From: Huintestinicola sp050874005
Lineage (GTDB): Bacteria > Bacillota > Clostridia > Oscillospirales > Ruminococcaceae
Direction of reading: 5' to 3'
Assembly (NCBI RefSeq): GCF_050874005.1
Contig: NZ_JBNMJV010000008.1
Span: 1 to 64,000 of the forward strand
DNA: 64,000 bases
Part shown: positions 1 through 7,184 of the stretch, one piece after another
How the letters are laid out: the number at the start of each line of letters is the position of its first letter
How positions within the stretch are numbered: the stretch's first letter is position 1
Notes under the pieces: model-generated
Databases searched by the model: none
What the model was told of the DNA's origin: nothing
What the model saw: the letters and a program-made list of their open reading frames with translations, nothing else
Position numbers and translations under genes: made by a program

Positions 1-350
1 AGGGGGAGAGGGTAGGGAAAGAGGTCGCAAGGGGAAAACCGTAGGGGAGGGGGGAAGTCCGCATTTTTGTTGGGTTTATTTCTTCCCCCCTCCCCTTAGG
101 TTGTCCCTTTGCCTACTCGCTAACAAGGTTAAGCAAAAATAAAATTACGTTAATCAAAATAAATTATACCGTCAAATTTCGATTTATCGGTCAGCTTGTT
201 TCTATCGTTACCGAGCCGTCTGCTTGTCGTCTAAATAAAATTATAGAGCGAGCGGCTGCAGGCTCAGCCTGCCTCAGCCTGCCCGAATAGTACAAGTCCG
301 CATTACAATATAATGTTATGATAAAACATAGCAGGAAAGGACTTGATACT
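1..350. other. Intergenic region with long G-rich hairpin and a MITE-core copy
   Basis: No convincing gene lies here. Positions 27-57 and 82-112 form a 31-nt imperfect inverted repeat (27 of 31 match; the inner 14 bases 44-57/82-95 match perfectly) around a 24-nt loop. The left arm is very G-rich. Positions 189-272 match, in inverted orientation, the core of the MITE-like element at 61.9 kb and end in a GCAGGCT/AGCCTGC palindrome. A TATAAT at 309-314 could be the feoB -10 box, but no good -35 is visible. The hairpin could terminate an upstream transcript, although no clear T-run follows it. Confidence 0.6.
189..272 (-). repeat. Dispersed repeat, core copy 1
   Basis: About 80% identical over about 84 nt to the reverse complement of 61915-61997. 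Both copies end in a perfect palindrome of the type GCAGGCTNAGCCTGC. The A/T-rich terminal inverted repeats seen around the second copy are not recognisable here, so this copy looks decayed or truncated. Confidence 0.65.
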
Positions 351-2453
351 TTGAGCAGAAATATCCGCCCCGAGGAAAAGAGCGGCGAGGTGAGCATTGC
401 TCTGGCAGGCAATCCCAATGTGGGAAAATCCACCGTTTTCAACGCTCTTACAGGTATGAAGCAGCACACGGGAAACTGGACGGGCAAGACGGTCTCCACC
501 GCACGGGGAAAATGCCTGAGAGGGGGAGAGAACATCGTTCTTACCGACCTCCCCGGCACCTATTCCCTGATGGCGCACTCCGCTGAGGAACAGGTGGCGA
601 GAGATTTTATTGCTTACGGCGGCAGCGAGGGAGTCATTGTGGTATGCGATGCCTCCTGCCTGGAGCGAAATCTCAATCTTGTTCTGCAGGTGATGGAGAT
701 AACTCCCCGTGTTCTGGTATGCGTCAATCTTCTTGACGAGGCAGCGAAAAAGAAGATCGTCGTTGATTTAAAACGGCTCGAGGAGATACTTGAGGTGCCT
801 GTGTGCGGCGTTGTGGCAAGGAATGACACGGGGCTTGATGAAATGGTGGCAAGGGTGGGAGAAATGTGCGCTAACACTCTTTCAGAGCCGCCTGTTATTT
901 ATTCCGAGGCGGTGGAGAGGGCGATAGAGGAGCTTATGCCGCCTCTTGAAAAGCTGCTTCGGTGCAGGATATGCGAGCGGTTTGCGGCACTTCGTATCCT
1001 TGAACGGAGCGAGGAGTTTATGTCCACCCTTGACAGCTTCACCTGCGGAGAACTGAAAAACGCTCTTTCCGATGAGGACAGTGAGCTTGGGGCGGCGTAT
1101 AACCGTGCTGTGGCAGTTTTAGGGGAAAACGGGCTTGATGCGGCGGCGCTGAGAGATATGACGGTGACCACCATTGTCAGGCGTGCGGAGGAAATTGCAG
1201 GAGAAGCTGTAAGGCAGGAACTGCCCGATTATTATGAGCGTGACAGGCGCATTGACAGGATACTCACTCACAGGATATGGGGGCTGCCCGTTATGCTCCT
1301 TATGCTGGCGGTGATCTTTTACATAACAATTGCGGGGGCGAATTATCCGTCTGAGTGGCTTTCGGCGGCGCTGGGGTCGCTGGGAGAAGTTTTCAGAGGG
1401 TGGCTGTGCGGTGCGGGGTGTCCCGAATGGGCGGAAAGTATGCTTATTGACGGGGTTTACAAGGTGCTTAGCTGGGTCACTTCGGTAATGCTTCCGCCTA
1501 TGGCCATATTTTTTCCGCTGTTTACGCTCCTTGAAGATGTTGGGTATCTTCCCCGGGCGGCTTTTAACCTTGACAGATATTTCAGCAGGGCTAATGCCTG
1601 CGGAAAACAGGCTCTTACTATGGCTATGGGGCTTGGGTGCAATGCGGCGGGAGTTACGGGGTGCAGGATAATTGATTCACCGAGAGAGCGGCTTATTGCC
1701 ATACTTACCAATGTTTTTATGCCTTGTAACGGGAGGTTTCCCGCTCTTATCACCCTTATCGGTCTGCTTACGGCGGCAGGAACGGGAGGGAGCCTGCTCA
1801 GCGCAGTTATGCTCACGGGGGTAATTGCGCTTGGGGCTGTTATCACATTTGCGGCATCAAAGCTGCTGTCAAAGACGGTGCTTAAAGGTGTGACGGCGTC
1901 CTTTGCACTTGAGCTTCCACCGTACCGCAGACCGCAGATAGGAAAGGTACTTGTACGCTCACTTCTTGACAGGACGGTTTTCGTGCTGGGAAGAGCGGTG
2001 ACGGTGGCGGCTCCTGCGGGGCTTGTTATATGGCTGTTGGCAAATATTACGGTGGGAGAGTGCAGTCTGCTGGCGATGTGTGCGGAATTTCTTGACCCAT
2101 TTGGCAGGATATTCGGTATGGACGGGGTTATAATTCTTGCGTTTATTCTGGGATTTCCCGCAAACGAGATAGTTCTGCCCATAATGATGATGATATATAC
2201 GGGGCAGAGCACTCTTACCGATGCGGGCGGCGGTGCTATGGCGGAGATATTTGCCGCTAACGGCTGGACGGGGCTTACGGCGGTATGTGTTATCATTTTT
2301 ATGCTCTGCCACTTTCCCTGCTCCACCACCTGCCTTACAATTAAAAAGGAAACCGGTTCCTGGAAGCAGACTGGGCTGGCTATGGCTCTGCCTACGGTCA
2401 CGGGTCTTCTGCTGTGCGGCATTTTAAACGGGGCGTATCACTTGTTTATGTAA
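351..2453 (+). CDS. feoB: Ferrous iron transport protein B (FeoB)
   Basis: This is a GTP-gated Fe(II) importer of the inner membrane. An N-terminal small G domain carries G1 GNPNVGKST (about residues 20-28), G3 DLPGTYS and an NLLDEA motif. A helical GDI-like stretch and a membrane core with two Gate-type repeats (PCNGRFPAL; CHFPCSTTC near the end) follow. Length is about 700 aa, usual for the family. The frame opens at ATG 318, but TTG 351 is the better start: AGGAAAGG at 333-340 is well spaced from it, and the TATAAT at 309-314 would place transcription initiation at or after ATG 318. No feoA is adjacent upstream or downstream, so the FeoA partner must be elsewhere or absent. A strong terminator follows directly. 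Confidence 0.93.
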   Translation: MSRNIRPEEKSGEVSIALAGNPNVGKSTVFNALTGMKQHTGNWTGKTVSTARGKCLRGGENIVLTDLPGTYSLMAHSAEEQVARDFIAYGGSEGVIVVCDASCLERNLNLVLQVMEITPRVLVCVNLLDEAAKKKIVVDLKRLEEILEVPVCGVVARNDTGLDEMVARVGEMCANTLSEPPVIYSEAVERAIEELMPPLEKLLRCRICERFAALRILERSEEFMSTLDSFTCGELKNALSDEDSELGAAYNRAVAVLGENGLDAAALRDMTVTTIVRRAEEIAGEAVRQELPDYYERDRRIDRILTHRIWGLPVMLLMLAVIFYITIAGANYPSEWLSAALGSLGEVFRGWLCGAGCPEWAESMLIDGVYKVLSWVTSVMLPPMAIFFPLFTLLEDVGYLPRAAFNLDRYFSRANACGKQALTMAMGLGCNAAGVTGCRIIDSPRERLIAILTNVFMPCNGRFPALITLIGLLTAAGTGGSLLSAVMLTGVIALGAVITFAASKLLSKTVLKGVTASFALELPPYRRPQIGKVLVRSLLDRTVFVLGRAVTVAAPAGLVIWLLANITVGECSLLAMCAEFLDPFGRIFGMDGVIILAFILGFPANEIVLPIMMMIYTGQSTLTDAGGGAMAEIFAANGWTGLTAVCVIIFMLCHFPCSTTCLTIKKETGSWKQTGLAMALPTVTGLLLCGILNGAYHLFM

Positions 2454-2503
2454 GCAAAATGCTTCGGCAGCCATTACTGCCGAAGCATTTTGCTTGTTTT
2501 TTT
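2454..2503 (+). terminator. Rho-independent terminator of feoB
   Basis: A 17-bp perfect stem (2454-2470 with 2478-2494) with a 7-nt loop is followed by a T-rich run. It begins right after the feoB stop codon. The CTTCGGCAG/CTGCCGAAG core is shared with the terminator at 7125-7156. Confidence 0.92.
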
Positions 2504-2525
2504 CTAATAGGTGAAGCACACATCA

Positions 2526-4787
2526 TTATCCCGAAATCTGCTTCGGTTTCGGCGCTGTATTTTTATCGGGTCCGAAAAGCACCTGATAATAATTATTATC
2601 AACTGCCTGACCGGAGAAGTTTATCTTATTCTTTACAATGCCCGATATCCTGTCAACATATGCCTTATCGTATTCATAGCCCTCGTTGGGATAGAATTTC
2701 CGTGTCTTTGCATTGTATTTTCCCCGCTCTGTCGCCCAGCTGTAGCTGTTCCACAGGGCTATGGCTTCTGCGCCGGAGAACACGTCCCTTCCCACGAGAA
2801 GTCTCGAGTCATACTCCAGTCCGAAAAGATTTGACAGAGTTGGGAGGATATCAAGGCTGTATGTAGGTGCGGATATCCGGCAGGCATAGTCAGAAAGCTC
2901 GTTTTCAAGACATCCCGACCAGAGTATCCAGGTGTTGTGGTCCTTTTCCCAGGGGGCATTGTATTTATAACCGTAAAGGTCGGTGACATAATCACGGTCG
3001 TTCTTATAGGTATTGCTTTGCTCAAGTCCGTAAGGGTAATGGTCGGCTGTAAGGCAGATAACGGTATCGTCTGCAATGCCTGCGTCCTCAAGCTTCTGCA
3101 CCAGCACGGTAAGCGCATTTTCAAGCTCAAGCTGATAGCAGAGATAATAGTTTGTTTTATCCTTATACTTATTTCCGTGAGCTTCAAGGACTTTAGAGAG
3201 ATTTTGCTTTACCTTGTTATTTGCCCCATCGTATATGCAATGACCGCTGATGGTCATATAGTAAAGACTGAATGGCTGCTTGTCCATATATTCGTCAATG
3301 GTGGTGCCGAGCATTACCGAATCGTCGGAATAACGCTTTATTATATTTTCAAGTCCGTTTCCGAAGGCAAAGTAATTGTCATAGCCCAGGTTTTTATGGG
3401 TCTTGTCACGGTTATAGAAGTCGAATGTGCCGTTGTGGTAGGCACAGCTTGTGTAGCCGAGCCGCTGCAGCTGATTTCCCATTGTGAAATAGTTGTTGTT
3501 ATTTCTGATATTGTACATAGAATCAACGCCGTGGGTGGGAACAAGCCCCGTTACAAAGGAATACTCTCCCGTGGAGGTGGAGCCGCCCCAGGTGGGCTGA
3601 TAATATTCGGAAAAATATATGCCATTATGACTGAGTCTGTAAAGCGTGGGGGTCATCTGCTCGTCTATCACCACATCTGAAAAGGCTTCGGCACATATAA
3701 GGATAAGGTTTTTGCCCTTAAAAAGCCCTGTGTACGCATTTTTGTTTGACGGCGCAAGGGACTGTACATACTCATTAAGGGCTGTCACCTTTGGGCTTGG
3801 ATTTGGTATGCCTGCAAAGTCGATATCCATTGCATTGACCCCCCGAACAACAGGCAAAGGGGCAGATGTGCTTTTTTCGGGAACGGTCTGAGACGGTGCT
3901 GTCGTTTCGTCAGCAATCCCGGACGAGACTGCTATGGGCGTTTCGGAAATAACACTTTCTTCGGCAGCTGCGGTAACAGGTTTCGTGACGGTTTCGTTCA
4001 TCGGTGCGGCGGTCATTTCCGCTGCGGCGGTGGTGACTTCTGTGGTATCGGAAACGGACAGCCCGAGCATAATGTGAGCGGTCTCGGCTGTGTCCTCCAT
4101 TACAAACACAGCTTCCTCTTCATTTCCGAAAAAGGCATATTGGAGGCTCAGGCGCAGGCTTGCTCCAAGTCCGAATTTTTCGGTGGCAAGGTCAAAATCA
4201 AAACGGGTCTTATATATATCGCCGAACTCTCCCGAGGCGGCGTTTGAAGCTGTAACGCAGAAAACGCCTGCCGCAAGCACCGCAGCCGAGACAGATACCA
4301 CGGGGCTGAGCTTATTTTCGGGAACAAGACGCAGTTTCCCTCCAAGCACGGTATATATCACCGCAGGAGCAAAGAACAGCAGGATATTCGGTACAGAATT
4401 TATGACAGAGTTGGTTATGTTTTCGGTATAGCCCGTAACAACGCCCTCAAGTCCTGCAAAGATCGACTCAGGCTCCATATAGAGCTGAAAGCTGTTTCTT
4501 ATAAGACATTCCGTTGTAAACAGCAATGCCGTGATGTAAAGCACCGCCATTGTGCATATTTTCTGCGCCCTTTGAGGCAGAAGCGAGATAAGCCCCGAAA
4601 TTATCAAGCCTGCCGATATACTGAACACCTGCCAATATGTGCAGTCCTCAAAAACCGCCTGACCTGCAAACACTTTCAGAATTATCTCACTATAAACAAA
4701 CACTAACGGTATATAGACAAGCGAAAATATATCAAATATACATTTTTCCTGCTTTTTCGACATATCTTCAATATTTTTCTGTTCCAT
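2526..4787 (-). CDS. LTA synthase-like sulfatase-family membrane protein
   Basis: An LtaS-type phosphoglycerol transferase homologue. The N-terminus has about five membrane segments (roughly residues 15-180). A Thr/Glu/Ala-rich linker (about 240-320) leads to an extracellular alkaline-phosphatase/sulfatase fold. The predicted nucleophile is Thr404 in GGSTSTGEYS, at the place of the LtaS GKTSDSE threonine. Metal-site motifs such as CAEAFSD, SGHCIYD and LTADHYPYG are visible. Family members polymerise glycerol phosphate from phosphatidylglycerol into lipoteichoic acid or modify surface polymers; which of these applies here is not decidable. ATG 4787 is preferred over TTG 4790. A good promoter is seen at 4850-4879. 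Confidence 0.85.
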   Translation of the reverse strand: MEQKNIEDMSKKQEKCIFDIFSLVYIPLVFVYSEIILKVFAGQAVFEDCTYWQVFSISAGLIISGLISLLPQRAQKICTMAVLYITALLFTTECLIRNSFQLYMEPESIFAGLEGVVTGYTENITNSVINSVPNILLFFAPAVIYTVLGGKLRLVPENKLSPVVSVSAAVLAAGVFCVTASNAASGEFGDIYKTRFDFDLATEKFGLGASLRLSLQYAFFGNEEEAVFVMEDTAETAHIMLGLSVSDTTEVTTAAAEMTAAPMNETVTKPVTAAAEESVISETPIAVSSGIADETTAPSQTVPEKSTSAPLPVVRGVNAMDIDFAGIPNPSPKVTALNEYVQSLAPSNKNAYTGLFKGKNLILICAEAFSDVVIDEQMTPTLYRLSHNGIYFSEYYQPTWGGSTSTGEYSFVTGLVPTHGVDSMYNIRNNNNYFTMGNQLQRLGYTSCAYHNGTFDFYNRDKTHKNLGYDNYFAFGNGLENIIKRYSDDSVMLGTTIDEYMDKQPFSLYYMTISGHCIYDGANNKVKQNLSKVLEAHGNKYKDKTNYYLCYQLELENALTVLVQKLEDAGIADDTVICLTADHYPYGLEQSNTYKNDRDYVTDLYGYKYNAPWEKDHNTWILWSGCLENELSDYACRISAPTYSLDILPTLSNLFGLEYDSRLLVGRDVFSGAEAIALWNSYSWATERGKYNAKTRKFYPNEGYEYDKAYVDRISGIVKNKINFSGQAVDNNYYQVLFGPDKNTAPKPKQISG

Positions 4788-4849
4788 CAATATCTCTTTT
4801 CATTATATTTTAGGCTGACCCCGAGTGCTTTTCGCAGTCGGCATTTTTT

Positions 4850-4879
4850 ATTATACAGCTTTTGCCATATTTGTGTCAA
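4850..4879 (-). promoter_or_regulatory. Sigma-A promoter of LTA synthase-like gene
   Basis: On the minus strand, TTGACA (4879-4874), an 18-nt spacer and TATAAT (4855-4850). It lies about 60 nt upstream of the start codon. Confidence 0.75.
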
Positions 4880-4991
4880 TGACAATAATACTAAACTTTC
4901 GGAGACTTATCGGAAACTTTTTAAATAAATGTTTTTTCACAGCGGACTTTTCGGGCAGCCGCCTGCCTGATGTCATAAATGTCCATATCTC

Positions 4992-5020
4992 TTGACAATC
5001 TGAGTAAAATCGTTTAAAAT
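4992..5020 (+). promoter_or_regulatory. Sigma-A promoter of CoA-transferase gene
   Basis: TTGACA (4992-4997), 17-nt spacer, TAAAAT (5015-5020). Initiation near 5027 falls at the first possible ATG (5026), which argues for the internal start at 5071. Confidence 0.75.
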
Positions 5021-5070
5021 ATATAATGGAATATTTTGTGATAATATATCAGAAAAGAGAGATAGAAGAA

Positions 5071-6600
5071 ATGTACAGAATTATGACATCGGACGAAGCA
5101 ATAAGTCTTATCAAGGACGGAGACGTTATCTGCCTCAACTCATTTGTGGGAATAGAAAATCCCGTTGAGCTTCACGAAGCCATTTACAGAAGATACAAAC
5201 AGACAGGAACGCCCGGACACCTGACCATCATTTCCAGCGCAGGCTTCGGCGTATGGGACGAAAACAGAAACGCCGAGAACTACATAAGAGAGGGTGCGGT
5301 GGATAAGCTTATCTGCGGTCATTTCGGCGCAATGCTCAGCACAAAAAAGCTTGTCCTTGAGGACAGGTTCGAGGCATATAATCTCCCCTTAGGCTGCATT
5401 TCCCACGCTATACGTGCACAGGCAGGGGGGCTGCCCGGTGCGCTGTCAAAGGTGGGGCTTGATATTTTCGTTGACCCCCGTCTCGACGGCCCCGGAATAA
5501 ACAACATTTCCCACGATAATTCCCTTGTAAAGCGTGTGGAGGTGGATAACGAGGAATTTCTCTATTACACTCTGCCCAAGATAAATGTTGCGCTCATAAA
5601 GGGCACAGCCGCCGACCGCAAGGGAAATATCTCCTTTGACGAGATGTATATGTCGGGAGATGCACTTTCCATCTGTCAGGCGGTAAAGGCTAATCACGGA
5701 AAGGTCATCGTGCAGGTGGACCGTATCGTAAGCACCCCTTCCCGTCCCCGAAATACCATTATACCCGGCTGTCTCGTTGACGCCATCGTTATGGTGGAGC
5801 CCGAGCCGAGGCACGCTGCTTATGAATCCCTTACGGGCAGCTTTGAGATACCCTATGCACAGTGGCAGGACTGGAACGAAATGCTTGCAGAGCGTACTGC
5901 TACCAAAACCACATACAATCCTGCGGCGAACATTATCGGAAAACGTGCTTCACAGGAGCTTAAACCTGAGGATATCGTCAACATCGGCATAGGTATTCCC
6001 GAGAATGTGTCACGATACGCACGTGAAAGCGGTATGCTCGACCGCATAACGCTGACTGTTGAGTCGGGCGGCGTAGGAGGATTTCCCGCTTCGGGGACCG
6101 TGTTCGGAGCTATGATAGGCGCCGCATCTATGAACGATATGGCAAACCAGTTTGACCTTTACGACAACGGCGGACTTGACATCTGCTTTATGGGCGGACT
6201 TGAAGTCGACCGCTTCGGAAACGTTAATTCCCACCGTGGCCCCGGAGCGTTTTCGGGAATAGGCGGATTTGCAAACATCACCGCCAAGACCCACACCGTC
6301 GTTTTCTGTCTGACCTTCAACACAAAAGGGCTTGAGGTCATTGAGGGCGAGGACAGCGTGACTGTTGAGCGAAACGGTGATATCCCCAAATTTGTGGAAA
6401 AGATAAACAGCATAAGCTTCTCCGCAAAGCGTGCTCTTGTAAATAAGCAGAGAGTGCTTTATGTTACCGAGCGGTGCGTGTTCGAGCTTTGCAGAAGCGG
6501 TCTCAGGCTTGTTGAGGTATATGACGGCATTGACCCTAAGAAGGATATCCTCGATCTTCTGCCCTTTGAGATAGAAGTTTCCCCCGAAATTAAGCTATGA
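5071..6600 (+). CDS. Family I acyl-CoA:acetate/propionate CoA-transferase (YdiF/Pct-like)
   Basis: A two-lobed class I CoA-transferase of about 509 aa with fused alpha and beta parts. These enzymes move CoA between short-chain acyl-CoAs and free acids such as acetate or propionate. The catalytic glutamate is Glu331 in VESGGVGG, which fits YdiF (Glu333). Other family motifs are KDGDVICLNSFVG near the N-terminus, the DPRLDGPGIN region and VNIGIGIPE. The start at 5071 gives the family-typical opening TSDEAISLIKDGD and lies downstream of the predicted transcription start; the upstream ATG at 5026 does not. The fermentation role (propionate, lactate or butyrate branch) is not shown by neighbours. 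Confidence 0.88.
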   Translation: MYRIMTSDEAISLIKDGDVICLNSFVGIENPVELHEAIYRRYKQTGTPGHLTIISSAGFGVWDENRNAENYIREGAVDKLICGHFGAMLSTKKLVLEDRFEAYNLPLGCISHAIRAQAGGLPGALSKVGLDIFVDPRLDGPGINNISHDNSLVKRVEVDNEEFLYYTLPKINVALIKGTAADRKGNISFDEMYMSGDALSICQAVKANHGKVIVQVDRIVSTPSRPRNTIIPGCLVDAIVMVEPEPRHAAYESLTGSFEIPYAQWQDWNEMLAERTATKTTYNPAANIIGKRASQELKPEDIVNIGIGIPENVSRYARESGMLDRITLTVESGGVGGFPASGTVFGAMIGAASMNDMANQFDLYDNGGLDICFMGGLEVDRFGNVNSHRGPGAFSGIGGFANITAKTHTVVFCLTFNTKGLEVIEGEDSVTVERNGDIPKFVEKINSISFSAKRALVNKQRVLYVTERCVFELCRSGLRLVEVYDGIDPKKDILDLLPFEIEVSPEIKL

Positions 6601-6621
6601 CAATAAAGCGAGGTGCTTCAT

Positions 6622-7056
6622 ATGGCATATAAATTTTACGGCTGGGAACAGGCTGACGTTCCTCCTGTAAGCGATGAATACAGCAAAGTATCAGACCCAC
6701 GTGCGCTTTATGATATGCTGTCGGAAATCTGGTGCGCCGACACCTGCGCTCCCCGTCTGAGAGACGGCTGGACTAAGGAAAATATGACCCTGGGGCAATG
6801 CTCAATAACCGCATTTCTCGCTCAGGACATCTTTGGCGGAAAGGTTTACGGCATACTCAGGTCAGGCGGAAATTTCCATTGCTACAATGTTGTCGGAAAC
6901 TGCGTTTTCGACCTTACAAGCGAACAGTTCGGCGACGAAAAGCTGTGCTATGAGGATAATCCCGAGCAGTTCAGAGAGATACATTTTTCTAAAGAGGAAA
7001 AGCGCCTTAGATACGAATATCTGAAAAACGCCCTTCGTGCAAAGCTTGCAGAGTGA
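6622..7056 (+). CDS. YunG-like protein
   Basis: A small cytoplasmic protein of 144 aa resembling the uncharacterised Bacillus YunG family. Family-like features are the LSEIWCADTCAPRLRDGW block, then GQCSITAFLAQDIFGGKVYG, and a later NVVGNCVFDLTSEQF. The conserved Cys, His and Asp spacing recalls a papain-like fold, but that is inference. ATG 6622 has AGGTG at 6611-6615; a GTG at 6613 is in frame but has no ribosome site. It sits about 20 nt behind the CoA-transferase gene and likely shares its transcript. Confidence 0.7.
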   Translation: MAYKFYGWEQADVPPVSDEYSKVSDPRALYDMLSEIWCADTCAPRLRDGWTKENMTLGQCSITAFLAQDIFGGKVYGILRSGGNFHCYNVVGNCVFDLTSEQFGDEKLCYEDNPEQFREIHFSKEEKRLRYEYLKNALRAKLAE

Positions 7057-7124
7057 ATATCCCCGCCATATTGCATACAGGCGGCGATGATAAGCGGTGC
7101 ATATCATTTTATCTATATAAACAA

Positions 7125-7175
7125 AAGGCTTCGGCAGCTGATCCTGCCGAAGCCTTGTTTTGTTTATTTTGAGTG
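7125..7175. terminator. Terminator between convergent genes
   Basis: A perfect 13-bp stem (7125-7137/7144-7156) with a 6-nt loop and T-rich tail on the plus strand; A-rich bases on the left let it also serve the minus-strand gene ending at 7185. Confidence 0.88.
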
Positions 7176-7184
7176 CAGAATGAA

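Noticed and set aside
1457..2422. 321-codon open frame on the minus strand inside feoB
   Set aside because: It is antisense to a full FeoB gene, with composition of a reverse-frame shadow and no family resemblance or ribosome site.
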